From Amaurobius ferox (Eukaryota; Arthropoda; Arachnida; Araneae; Amaurobiidae): DNA of 64,000 nucleotides. The notes under the pieces were generated by a model. It saw only the letters and a list, made by a program, of their open reading frames with translations, was not told where the DNA came from and made no database searches. The position numbers were made by a program, and so were the translations under genes. Shown piece by piece: positions 23,103 through 34,821 of this stretch. Where the stretch lies: positions 51,238,020-51,302,019 of the forward strand of contig OX578153.1 in NCBI GenBank assembly GCA_951213105.1. Direction: 5' to 3'. Each line of letters begins with the position of its first letter. The first letter of the stretch is position 1.

Positions 23103-24397
23103 TTAACACTTTACAACAAAGCTGAAAAGTGTTTATGACTTTGTTCATTCTGTCTGTCTGTCTGTCCGTTAGCGCGATAATTGCTGTAAAAATGACTTAA
23201 TCAAAATGAAATTTTAGTATGTTGTTCAGACGGTCTGTAGGACCTATGGGAATATAAATCAATAATATCAACCAATTAGTTTCGGATTGAACCCGGGTTG
23301 AAAAAATGAAATACATTGAGCCCTATGGGACCTAATTTTTCAAACATTTTTTAAGCGGATTTAAAATTCACAAATTGCTTCGAAAATTTTAGGTAATATT
23401 CAAATTGTTCTATAAAATATATAAAAAAAATTTAGCGAAATATATTCAGTTGTTTTTTAAATCAAAATTAAAATAATAATAACACCTCTTATATAAGCGA
23501 TCACGTGACCATGATATGAAAATATCACGTGACCCACTTCAAAATGATACATGGCATTCATCTTGTCTCAAAATCGTGATTTTAAAGTTCTTTTTAATTC
23601 ATATTGAGTGTTGTATCTGTCCTAAAATCACTTTATTTTTGCATAAATTCTGTGCATCTACATACTGAAACAACGCAATTACAATATATTTGAGTTTAAA
23701 TGCTCATCCAAATGTGATTATTTCTACAACGAAGCCTATTTTTCACCTATGTAAAATGTAAACAGCAAAATATATAGAATGAGTTGTATTAGAATTGCTG
23801 TATTTCTTTAACACAAAATCATTCAGTTCATGGAGTCTGCATAGCTGATATGAATCAAATATTCATTGATTTTACAAACAGAAGGACGATTTTTTTCGAT
23901 GAAGTTTTACGCATAGAGTTTAATTACGTGTAGCTCCATGGTCTTAATTTTTAAATAAAATAAATTATTATAGTATTCTGATGAATGATATGAATGGGAA
24001 AATGTTATGAATGAAATGCGGTTTTAATAAAGAGATTCAGGCGTGTTATTTTTTCTATGACGTCATTTGAATGAATTTCGGTTGTTTTCGATGAAGTTTT
24101 CAAATATAATAAATTATCGTAGTATTATGATAGTTTTAAAAATATTTCCGAGGAATGTATCGCATTTTAGAGATGTTTAAACCAGGCAATTTATAATTCA
24201 ATTACGTTATTTTAATGAAGTTCATTTTTTGATGAATGTTTAAGTTTTCAAATATAATAAATTAATGTAGTATTGTGATAAGTTTTAAAATATTACCGAG
24301 GAATATATTGCATTTTAGATATGTTTAAATAAAATTGCATTGAAGTTGGAAAGTGTTTCATAATGAATGCTTTAAGCATGATAGGTCTTTCTTGTTT
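23103..24397 (-). mobile_element. Family B element, near full length, inverted
   Basis: Begins TTAACACTTTACAACAAAGC (3' hairpin) with CTGTCTGTCTGTCTGTCC, and ends at the inverted 5' end CATGATAGGTCTTTCTTGTT. Tail to tail with 21735-23013 across an 89-bp spacer that itself contains reverse B sequence. Confidence 0.8.
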
Positions 24398-26015
24398 ATT
24401 TTTTCTGTGTATCTATATACTGCGCCGACTCAATTACAGTATTTTTTACTTTAAAGGATCATCAAACTTTGATTATTTCTACAACGAAGCCCAATTATCA
24501 CGTATGGAGAATGTAAACACATACAGCTGTAAGATGAGTTGTATAAGAATTGCTGAATTTCTTTAACGCAAAATTAATTAGCTCTGGAGTCTGCAATATA
24601 GAAGATATGAATGAAACATTCATTGATTTTATATAAAGCAGACGATTCTATAATATTGCTTTTTTCGATGAAGTTTTAAGTTTGGAGTTAGAAAGTACTT
24701 TTACCTCCATGGTTTTAAGTAAAATAAATTATTGTAGTATTGTAATAATTTTTAAAATATCGCCGCTAAATGAAAGGAATGAAAGAGTTCAATTCATAAA
24801 TTGCTTCACAAACGTTCATTTACAAAGTAAATTCACAAAACTTTAAAATTCACAAATTGTTTCGAAAGTTTTAGAAAATATTCAAGTTATCCCATAAAAA
24901 TTATGAAAAGGATTTTAACAAAATATTTTCGGTAGTTTTAAATAAAAATTAAAATAATAATTACACCCATATTATTTGAAGAGAGCACATGACCTACATC
25001 AAAATAAAATATGGCGTCCATCTTACTTCAAAATTGTGACATTTAAAGTTTTTTTTAATTTACATTTAGTGCTGTATCCGTTCTAAAATCGTTTATTTTT
25101 GCTTAATTTCTATGCATCTATATTCTGAAATAACACAATTAAAATATATTTCAGTTTAAATTATCAATGCTATTCATCTTGTGTCAAAATTGTGATTTTT
25201 AAAGTTCTTTTTAATTTATATTTAGTGTTGCATGTGTCCTGAAACCGCTTTATTTTTGCTTAATTTCTGTTCATCTACATTCTGAAACAAAGCAATTACA
25301 ATATATTTGAGTTTCAATGATCATCAAACTTTGATTATTTCTACCACAAAGCCTATTTTTCACTTATGGAGAATGTAAACATATAAAGATGTAGGATGAG
25401 TTGTATAATAATTGCTGAATTTCCTTAACACAAAATTATTTAGCACTTTGAATCTGAAATACAGCTGATATGAGTGAAACATTCATTGATTTTACATAGA
25501 GAACAGACCATTTTATAGCAGACTTTTTCGATGAAGGTTTAAGCATAGAATTGAATTACGTTTACCACCATGGTTTTAAGTTTTTAAATAAAATAAATTA
25601 TTGTAGTATTGTGATGAATGAAAGGAATGGAATTAAAGTGTATGAATGAAATATTTACGGCTTTTACATATAGGGCCAGGCGATTTATATTTCAATGACG
25701 TCATTTAAATAAAGTTAATTTTTCAAATGTAATAAATTATTATATTATTGTGATAATTTTAAAAATATTACCGCTTACATTTTAGAGATGTTTAAACCAG
25801 GTGACTTATATTTCAAGGACGTCATTTGAATAAAGTTAATTTTTTTTCGATGAAGGATTAAGTTTTCAAATATAATAAATTAATGTAGTATTGCGATAGT
25901 TTTAAAAATATTACCGCTGAATGTATCGCATTTTAGAGATGTTTAAATAAAATTACATTGCAGTTGGAAAGTGTTTCATAATCAATGCTTTATGCATGAT
26001 TGATCTCCCTTGTTT
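24398..26015 (-). mobile_element. Nested or tandem family B fragments
   Basis: Several reverse-orientation pieces, recognisable from TTTAGTGTTGCATGTGTCCT-type, TTCACTTATGGAGAATGTAA-type and AATATTACCGC-type strings repeated near 24490, 25080, 25370 and 25750. The set ends with a reverse 5' end at 25980-26015 (ATCAATGCTTTATGCATGAT). Confidence 0.6.
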
Positions 26016-26356
26016 TTCTTCAATGGAGTTTATCCAATTCAAAAATTATCCATCGCAACTAATTAAACCTCTTATATGTTTCCGTATTGCTAATAAGATC
26101 CTAGTGTGAATCAAAACATTATAACTAACTAAATTTTAAGAAATTGTTTTGAAGAATAAAATAACTTTGTCCTATAACATTTTTTGCACTCACAAAAATG
26201 GTTTTCCCTATTTTTTTACCAGTGTAAGCTAATTAGTAGGTTATACATTTTCAATTATGAAGCATACCATGAAGTTTAATGTGTTTTCCCAACAAATTGA
26301 CACGAAGTATTATATCAATGTATAGAAAATTAATTATGCATCCAATTTAATTGCAG
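26016..26356 (+). pseudogene. Relic intron flank of a third F-box unit
   Basis: TTACCAGTGTAAGCTAATTA at 26215 and AATGTATAGAAAATTAATTA at 26318 match the last part of the final intron of F-box gene 1. The homology therefore extends well outside the exon. Confidence 0.65.
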
Positions 26357-26625
26357 GTGATTGAGGATATTGCACAAATTCGACCTCCTCCTAATTTTCC
26401 TTTGAATCTCTCGATTGTAAATATGAAGGAGGACATAATCGCTGGAAGTTTTCCTTGTTGAAGGTTCTCTTGAAGTTTCCCTTGGCTGAAGGATACAACA
26501 AAACATTGGAAGAGCTTAAAATAAAATGGCGATTTGAGGTGAATTCAAGTTTTATTGGCGATTTGAGGTGATTTCAAGTAATTTCGTTCACCTCCAGGAG
26601 TCCAAAGCTGCTAAGAGCTGAAAAT
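26357..26625 (+). pseudogene. Decayed terminal exon of a third F-box paralogue
   Basis: After TTTAATTGCAG the frame reads VIEDIAQIRPPPNFPLNL, homologous to KIENIASILPPPSVLEKI of gene 1, then hits a stop. A shifted frame continues AEGYNKTLEELKIKWRFEVN, matching NEGYIKTLEEIRIKWRLQDG. A piece around GGCGATTTGAGGTGA-TTCAAG is locally duplicated (26527 and 26558). AATAAA at 26689 would be its poly(A) signal. The frame is broken by an indel, so the unit cannot make this part of the protein. No earlier exons of this unit are evident. Confidence 0.8.
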
Positions 26626-26739
26626 ACAAATTGTGATAATTCTTTTAAATATTCTATGTATATAACTGGCATACATTTCTTGATTATAAATAAAGAAAAT
26701 TTTATCAATTTAATGTTGTGATTATCATATCATGCGCAG

Positions 26740-26830
26740 TTGAAGAACCTTGCTGCCCCAACTGGGAATCGAACCCTGGATCTTCGAATTTGCCAGCAGA
26801 AGTTTTACCGTTGAGTTTCTGGGGCGAAAG
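26740..26830 (-). repeat. tRNA-derived SINE remnant
   Basis: Minus strand shows an A-box-like AACTCAACGGTAAAACTTCT and a perfect B box GGTTCGATTCC (26764-26776 region). No full cloverleaf is evident. Confidence 0.6.
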
Positions 26831-27263
26831 TTCTCATTTTCAAAGTAGACGTTGCATTCTCAAATCTCAAGATTGGCGAGCAAATGGCAATCTGACAATC
26901 TCCATTTTTTATTTCTTATACAGCATTGAGGAAGTATTTATTGTTTTCACGAAAATTTTCGATTTCGAGATTTTGATGCCAATAAATGTTTTAAGACCTC
27001 CTGAATACGTTTTGACTACTTTTGGAGTGATATCTGTTAGTCTATCTGCCTGATGTCTGTATTAGATTTCTAGTGTACACAGTAGCAGTAAAAAATATTA
27101 ATGGATTTTCACGAAAATTTATATACGGAATTTTTGTAAAAAAAAAATCCAGAACTAGATAGAATTTAGTTTTCTCTAAAATTTTAAATTCAGGAGAAAA
27201 CTTTAATTTTTTTTTTATTTTATATTATTTTAACATTGAAGCACAGGAAATAAATTAAAAAAA
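26831..27263. other. No gene recognised
   Basis: AT-rich stretch between SINE relic and family A copy; may include SINE body sequence. Confidence 0.35.
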
Positions 27264-28196
27264 TCTGATGTGGGCAACACATAACTTTCCTTATATAATG
27301 CAATGAATTTACTACTTTTACAGTTAAAAAAAATGTTATTCTCATAGTAGATACTTCTTTCCAAATTATTCTTTCCAAAATATTGAATTTTCGTCAATTA
27401 GTAGTCATTTTCATTGATTTAGCGTCATTTTTATCAATTTGGCGAGATTTTTGTTAATTTTGCAACAATTAAAAATATCGCCAAGTTGGCGACATTCCGC
27501 CAAATTCGTCGCAAATATCTCGCCAAGTGTTATGGACGGAGAAATAAGTTATTCTTACAGCAGATAAATGACTATTGGCGTTCAAATACAAAAGTATTAC
27601 TCAAAGTATATTTTTTCATGAATGGAACGAGCTAGATCCACGAGAATGAGGTCACCAAATTTATCGCATGATATTACATATGAAAAGTGAACATGTTTTT
27701 CAATAGGAATTTTTTTTTATTTTATATAACTTTTTAATATTTTTTTTAAAAAATGTGCAATATCTCGAGAATGGTTCATGTTAGCGTTCTAAAATTCATA
27801 TCAATCATTTTCTAATGAAAAATTACATAAGAAATGTCTATTTGCATAACTTTATTAGTGGTTTTGATTTTTTGACGATTTTTTCAAAATTTCATTCGAA
27901 AATTTAGGAGGGTTCTGAACATTCGATTGCGTATAAAAACAATAGGCTTCCAGTGTTTATGGATTGTGATTTTTGTACCAAATTTCGTTCAAATTGGTCC
28001 ATTCATACGTCAGCTATCGTCTCCACAGACTCACTGATACACACACACATATTTTCACACACACACACACACACTTCAAAAATGTTTGATTCGTGATCAG
28101 GGATGCTTGAAACGTGCTCTCCAGTCAAAAACTCGAATTCGAATTTTCGACCCCGTCACAGTACTTTCCTTATACATTATGTATATAAGGAAAGTA
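27264..28196 (+). mobile_element. Family A element, full-length copy A3
   Basis: 933 bp from TCTGATGTGGGCAACA to AAGGAAAGTA. All family landmarks are present: 5' CTTTCCTTATATAATG, the inverted TTTGGCGA block, two (CA)n tracts and the 3' hairpin. Confidence 0.8.
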
Positions 28197-28624
28197 ATAA
28201 TCATACATAAAAGAGTTTATTTATTGCTCAATAATCACCAGATTTGATAGTTTCAATCCGTTGTGATACAAACGCTCAAGGGAAATTTAAGTAATGAAAT
28301 GTATCTAATTAAGCGTCTGCAACGCAACACCTGATTTTATCGGTCACTCACAGGCAAATTAAAGGGAATAAAATTAAAATGTTAAATACTTAATGAATTG
28401 GGACCGTATAGTGAGAAATAAAATTTGGAATATGAACACAAAGTGTTATGAATTCAAAATTAAAATTATAAGCATTGTTTTTGCATATGGGCTCCTTACC
28501 ACAAAATACACAATTATTTATACATGTTAATACCTTACAATTCTGTACATACCTGTATTTATCTATATTTGCAGATATTATAAAATGAATATTTAAAAAA
28601 AAAGTCACTCAGGATGAATGTTCA
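28197..28624. other. No gene recognised
   Basis: AT-rich, between family A and D insertions. Confidence 0.4.
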
Positions 28625-29390
28625 TTAAGGGTGAGCGTCAGTAAATTTTCTGCCCTATCCGCGCTTTGTTAACTTTCGCGGCACACATATTTCGCCGAAA
28701 TTCTGCTCAAACAGTTGCGAAATATTTTCTGAAAGATAAAATGCAATGCTTAGATTATATTAAAACTAAATTTAATGCCCCAAAAAACATAGAATATATT
28801 TTTTATTTCAACCAAAATATTTTTGGTGCTGCCATCTGTTGTCGTAATTTAATTCATACCGATTATTTTTATTTTTTAATGACCATTTTTAAATATCTAT
28901 TCCTTCTAATACAGTGTTAAATACAACAAAATATCATATATAATAATGCCACAATCACGGAAAGGTAATTTATCATTCTATAAATTTGATAAGGGATCTG
29001 AATGTGCATCACTGAGGACTGCAGTTTTGTCTTCAAGTCCAAGTTCAATTACGTTTCCGTGATTATGGCATTATATATGATCTGTTGTTGTATTTAATAG
29101 CGTATTAGAAGGAATAGACATTTAAAAATGTTCATTAAAAAATAAAAATAGTCGGTATGAATTAAATTACGACAACAGATGGCAGCACCAAAAATATTTT
29201 AAATTAAAATAAAACATATATTCCATGTTTCATTGGGTATTAAATTTAGTTTTAATATAATCTAAGCATAGCATTTTATCTATAAGAAAATATTTCGCAA
29301 CTGTTTGAGCAGAATTTCGGCGAAATATGTGTGCCGCGAAAGTTAACAAAGCGCGGATAGGGCAGAAAATTTACTGACGCTCACCCTTAA
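28625..29390. mobile_element. Family D foldback element flanked by TTAA, copy D2
   Basis: TTAA (28625-28628 and 29387-29390) flanks a 758-bp sequence with long inverted arms. Both ends read GGGTGAGCGTCAGTAAATTT inward, and the arms extend about 320 bp to CCACAATCACGGAAAGGTAA around a ~90-bp loop. TTAA target duplication is the mark of piggyBac and a few other DNA transposons. The terminal GGG differs from the usual piggyBac CCC, so the superfamily is not settled. No transposase. Confidence 0.8.
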
Positions 29391-30396
29391 GAACTCACTC
29401 AATACAATATAAAAGAAAATGTCCTTTATTTAGTTCAACAACAACAAAAAAATATTTTCAGATTTTACCTGTGGATGATGTATTTTGCTTTCATGATTGC
29501 ACAAGATAAAAAAAAATGTCCTTTATGAAATATCTTATTAAATCATTTTTCTTTTCATGTCATATGTTTAGCTCATGTGAAAAAATATTTATCGCATATG
29601 ATGTTAAGGATCACAAATAAGTAGATGAATTCAGAAATGTCGCTCACAATAATGACTGAAATCTCTAACACTTGTATGAGGACACATAATCAATTCAGAT
29701 CATGTTATTGTGCTTTTTATATTCAATTCTTTATGAATTTCTTTTCAGATGTGAAAAGACTGAATTCGAGCCTTATATATGTTCTCAATATTCCATTTTT
29801 TTTATTCATAGAAACAATCATCAATACAATTTCAAAATCATTTACTAATGCTAATATAGTTAAGCTGCATCATTTTAATAGAATTCACAATGAATTGGAG
29901 GCACATAAAAATTTAAAGATGATTCAAGTAGGCTTATCTTGATGTACTCACAGATTCCTTTAACGATAGTGAGAGACACCAACTTCCTCCTTCCAAGTAT
30001 AAATTCTACACAATTTTTACATTTAGAATACTCTTTCATATGATCACTATGCATTTCATAAAAAAAAGCTCAAAGATTCATCACAGGCGGGATAATCCCA
30101 CTCGGGATCATCCACCTCTTTCTGTTACATCAACCAGTTCATACAAAGTAATGAATGAATGTAACGAATGAAAGTAAAGAAAGGATGAAGGAAATAGCTT
30201 AGATGTATTAAGATTACTGATAAACTTAAAGGAGTTGTGGTGTGATGAGATTAGAACTTCAAACTCACCATAACACTTTAAACACTGCAGGGAAAACTAT
30301 CTTTTTGTAATGAGGACATTTTCCCCCAACTTTCAAGGTGTCAAGGAACAGAAATCTTCCCAGAATCTCAGCAAAGACGAGCCATAAATTCATAAA
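29391..30396. other. Sequence with a weak exon-like stretch
   Basis: At 29745 TTTCTTTTCAG is followed by a phase-1 reading DVKRLNSSLIYVL and later AHKNLKMIQVGL. These faintly recall DRKKLVENLEML and MQKNLHLVEIRD of the second F-box exon. It lacks a donor and could be coincidence. The rest is unrecognised. Confidence 0.25.
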
Positions 30397-30398
30397 AA

Positions 30399-30611
30399 GC
30401 CGACGCGGTGGTCGAACGGTCAAGGCGAACGTTTCCAAGCGATCGTTCGACCGCCGCGTTGTGAGTTCGAGTCCCACGTAAGGTATGGATGTTGTGCTGT
30501 GTTCTGCCCCCCTATGAGGCGTCTGGGGCGACGTCCTAGGACGGCTAAATGGTTCACGTTTCTGGCCCATGTATAGGCGAATGATGAAAGTCAAGTGCCT
30601 GGCCATTTGAT
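30399..30611 (+). mobile_element. tRNA-derived SINE (Leu/Ser-like head)
   Basis: Head GCCGACGCGGTGGTCGAACG with A box GTGGTCGAACGGTCAAGGCG and B box GAGTTCGAGTCCC, then a GC-rich body (GAGGCGTCTGGGGCGACGTC) and an A-rich end at 30611. The head resembles class II (Leu/Ser) tRNAs, but the arms do not form a good acceptor stem. The body is unrelated to the 5S/tRNA SINE family seen elsewhere. The element abuts the 5' end of a family B copy. Confidence 0.75.
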
Positions 30612-30617
30612 AAAAAA

Positions 30618-31930
30618 ACAAGAAAGATCAATCATGCTTAAAGCATTGATTATGAAACACTTTCCAACTTCAATGCAATTTTATTTAAACAAGTCTAAAA
30701 TGCAATACATTCCTCGGTAATATTTTGAAACTTATCACAATACTGCATTAATTTATTATATTTGAAAACTTAAACCTTCATCGAAAAAAATAAACTTCAT
30801 TCAAATGACGGCATTGAAATATAAATTGCCTGGTTTAAACATCTCTAAAATGTTATACATTCCTCGGTAATAGTTTTAGAATTATCATAATACTACGATA
30901 ATTATTTATATTTGAAAACTTCATCGAAAACAACTGAAATTAATTCAAATGACGTCATAGAAAAAATAACTCTCTCTCTATAAAAACAATGGATCTCTCT
31001 ATAAAAACAGGATTTCATTCATAACTTTCTCCAATTCATTTCATTCATCACAATACTATAATAATTTATTTTATTTAAACATTTTGTTTAAGACCATGGA
31101 GCTACAAAAAATTAAACTCTATGCTTGAAACTTCATCGAAAAAAATCGTCCTTCTTTTTATGAAATCAATTAATATTTCATTCATATCAGCCATGCAGAC
31201 TCCATGGACTAAATTATTCTGTGTTAAAAAAATACAGGAATTCTAATACAACTCATTCAATATATTTTGCTGTTTACATTTTGTATAGGTGAAAAATAGG
31301 CTTAGTTGTAGAAATAATCAAATTTAGATGAGCATTTAAACTCAAATATATTGTCATTGCGTTGTTTCAGTATGTAGATGCACAGAATTTAAGCAAAAAT
31401 AAAGTAGTTTTAGGACGGATACAACACTCAATATGATTTAAAAAGAACTTAAAAAAATCACGATTTTGAAACAAGATGGATGCCATATATCATTTTGAAT
31501 TGGGTCATGTGATCGTTTCATATCATGGTCACGTGATCGTTTCATATAAGAGGTGTTATTATTATTTTAATTTTTATTTAAAAAACTACTGAATATATTT
31601 CGCTGATTTTTTTTTATATATTTTATGGAACAATTTAAATATTACCTAAAATTTTCGAAGCAATTTGTGAATTTTAAATCCGCTTAAAAAATGTTTGAAA
31701 AATTAGGTCCCATAGGGCTCAATGTATTTCATTTTTTCGACCCGGGTTCAATCCAAAACTAATTGGGTGATATTATTCATTTATATTCCCTTAGGTTCTA
31801 CAGACCGTCTGAATAACGTACTAAAATTTCATTTTGATTAAGTCATTTTTACGGCAGTTATCGTGCTAAGGGACAGACAGACAGAATGAACAAAGTCATA
31901 AACACTTTTCAACTTTGTTGTAAAGTGTTA
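30618..31930 (+). mobile_element. Family B element, full length
   Basis: Best reference copy, about 1.3 kb. 5' end ACAAGAAAGATCAATCATGC with a small hairpin (AATCATGC/GCATTGATT), subterminal AACACTTTCCAACTTC, a central AACCCGGGTT-like palindrome, (GACA)n, and a 3' hairpin with AACACTTT and AAAGTGTT arms. Non-coding. Layout of subterminal inverted repeat, microsatellite and 3' hairpin matches HINE/DINE-1-type elements. Confidence 0.8.
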
Positions 31931-32594
31931 AAAAGTCACAAAAAAATCTTCAGTTCCCACTCCCTCAAACTTGTATACTAGATTTTATGTCTCTGGAATA
32001 ATACGCATTTTGAAGAGAAAGCCAAGACCTCCCATGTTCTTTACAATCTGGGAATCTCACTATTTTTCCAACCATTTATCTATCAAAGCTGAATTAAAAG
32101 GGGATTTACTAGAAGGGCTTTGATCTTACAATCTCTATCATTTGTGCAGGGTCATTTTTGGTATATTTTTATTTTCCAACAGCCTTTAGCAAAACATTTC
32201 TGGACAGTGGAATAGAACTTTTCACGCCCTCTTCTACCATACGTTAATCAAAATGACACCATTTTGTCGATTACTAATAATAGGAAATGACACGCTTCTC
32301 GTTCCAGCATTCCTAGAGTAAAAACTGACCATTTTCTTTTTATTTTTTTAGTCTGTTACTTTTAGCTCGACATAATAGAGATTTTAAGACCAAAATGAAG
32401 AGCTGTTCTTTTTTTTATGGAGAAAAGCATTTCTAATATATGTGGGTGAGTGCAAGAAAGACGAATATGCTTAAATCTTATAGAGAAAATTTCAATAATT
32501 CTTGTGTGGTTAAGTTAGTTAGCAAAATATTCTGTGTCTGTCGTGCAGCCCTGTGTACCTATTACCTGTGTATCTATTGAAGATTGTGTTACAG
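31931..32594. other. No gene recognised
   Basis: Slightly less AT-rich (ACACGCTTCTCGTTCCAGCA near 32290) but every frame is closed; nothing identified. Confidence 0.35.
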
Positions 32595-32677
32595 ATGTTT
32601 ACAGATTGTGATTTTTGTACCAAATTTGGTTCGAATCGGTCCATTCGTTCGTCAGTTATCGTCTCCACAGACCCACT

Positions 32678-32712
<35 letters not shown>

Positions 32713-32871
32713 TTTCACACACACACACACACACACACACAGACATCACTTCAAAAATGTTTGATTCGTGATCAGGGATGCTTGAAACGTGCTCTCCCGT
32801 CGAAAACTCGAATTCGAATTTTCGACCCCGTCACAATACTTTCCTTATACATTATGTATATAAGGAAAGTA
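32595..32871 (+). mobile_element. Family A element, 3' end only (A4)
   Basis: Starts at TGTTTACAGATTGTGATTTT, holds two long (CA)n tracts, and ends with the intact 3' hairpin and AAGGAAAGTA. Confidence 0.85.
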
Positions 32872-33543
32872 ATAGCATTTTGCTATATGCCTGGAAAGAT
32901 AAGCGAATTGTAACATTACTTAGTACTAAAAACAAAACAGGGATGCAAAATATCAGCAGAATAATTCACGGATAAGCCCAGCGTGGTTTTTGGCGGCACC
33001 ACATATATGGGCGGCGTCCTATTGTTTTTTGCGCAAAAGTCTTAAATGGTGGTGAAAATTGTTCTTTTGGGGGTCGGAGGTTTGTATAGTTAATAACAAC
33101 ACACCCTCTATCCGTTGATATATGTTATAATAATAAATATCGAGCATTAAGGGTTAATTACAATACTAATTCACAATGATTTCAATAATTTTTTTATCCC
33201 ATTCTAATAAATAACATTTTGAAGTTTTATGAACTTCAACACAAATAACACAAAATATCATTTGGAGTCTTGCTCCTGGGATCTTAATATCAGGCCATTA
33301 TTTATAATTAACATATATATATATATATTTATTAAAATAATTTTAAATGTCATTTTCTTGACATAAAGACCTCTTTCATAATTCTCTCAATAAAACACAA
33401 ACAGCACAATATGACAGAATTCTGCTCCTGCTTTTCAAATTTACCTAACTGACTAACTTTTAAAATGAAATCTTCCGCCAACACCCTCACTGTACTCACT
33501 AAATTACTTTTTTCTTTTTTTTAATACAAATTATTTAAAAAAA
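32872..33543. other. No gene recognised
   Basis: AT-rich, with GGCGGCACCACATATATGGG near 32993 as the only GC-rich piece. Confidence 0.35.
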
Positions 33544-34458
33544 TCTGATGTGGGCAAAACATGACTTTCCTTATATAATGCAATGAATTTACTACTTTTA
33601 CATTAAATAAATAGGTTTTTCTTATAGTTGATACTTATATTCTGTCCAAGGTATTGAATTTTCGACAATTAGTCGTCATTTTCATTTATTTAGCGTCATT
33701 TTAATCCATTTGGCAAGATTTTCGTTAATTTGACAGCATTTCAAAAAGTTGCCAAGTTGGCGACATCCCGCCAAATTCGTCGCCAAAATCTCGCCAAGCG
33801 TTATGGACTAAGAAATAAGTTATTCTTACAGCAGATAAATGACTATTGGCGTTCAAATACAAAAGTATTACTCAAAGTATATTTTTTCATGAATGGAACG
33901 AGCTAGATCTACGAGAATGATGTCACCAAATTTATCGCATGGTATTACTTATGAAAAGTGAACATGTTTCTCAATAGGAAATATATTTTTTTTATTTTAT
34001 ATGACTTTTTGATAATTTTTTTAAAAAATGTGCAATATCTCGAGAATGGTTCATGTTAGCGTTCTAAAGTTTATGTTAATCGCTTTCTAATGAAAAATTA
34101 CATAAGAAATGTCTATTTACGTAACTTTATTAGCGGTTTTCATTTTTTGACGATTTTTTCAAAATTTCACTCGAAAATTTAGGGGGGTTCTGAACATTCG
34201 ATTACGTTTGAAAACAATAGGCTTCCAGTGTTTACGGATTGTGATTTTTGTACCAAATTTCGTTCAAATTGGTCCATTCGTTCGTCAGTTATCGTCTCCA
34301 CAGCCTCACTGACACACACACACACACAGACATCACTTGAAAAATGTTTGATTCGTGATCAGGGATGCTTGAAACGTGCTTTCCCGTCGAAATCTCGAAT
34401 TCGAATTTTCGACCCCGTCACAATACTTTCCTTATACATTATGTATATAAGGAAAGTA
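33544..34458 (+). mobile_element. Family A element, full-length copy A5
   Basis: 915 bp, TCTGATGTGGGCAAAACATG to AAGGAAAGTA, with all landmarks and a single short (CA)n. Confidence 0.8.
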
Positions 34459-34821
34459 GCAAATGAAGACCAGCTTCAAAAAATAAGTGCATATTGTTGA
34501 ATTCGGAGGACACCCTGTAGGTAAAAATTTTCAATTAACATAAATCTTCCAATTGTCAACTCTAACATTTACAGTTAATAAAGTATATTTTCAGCTTAAA
34601 AATGGCTAATTGACATTTAGAAAAAATTAAATTGTTTAATAGGTATATAAAATATTATTAATTCAAAAAATATATATATAAGTAAAATACACGATTAATC
34701 AATGAGCACATCACAATCCATACAAAAACTATATCATTTATCAATTATTAAAAATTTAAAAATTGTGAACAATTGTAATCAATAGAATTTTAGTAGATTT
34801 TATAAAATTAATTTTAAAATA
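34459..34821. other. Spacer between two family A copies
   Basis: AT-rich; ACACCCTGTAGG at 34510 resembles one end of an old transposon but no partner is seen. Confidence 0.3.

Noticed and set aside
28625..29390. CRISPR or other prokaryotic repeat system
   Set aside because: Inverted long arms with TTAA flanks, not short direct repeats with spacers; the window is clearly eukaryotic.
30399..30480. A tRNA gene (also 2020-2090, 26745-26825 and 62720-62785 minus)
   Set aside because: A and B boxes are present but acceptor stems do not pair and SINE bodies follow.
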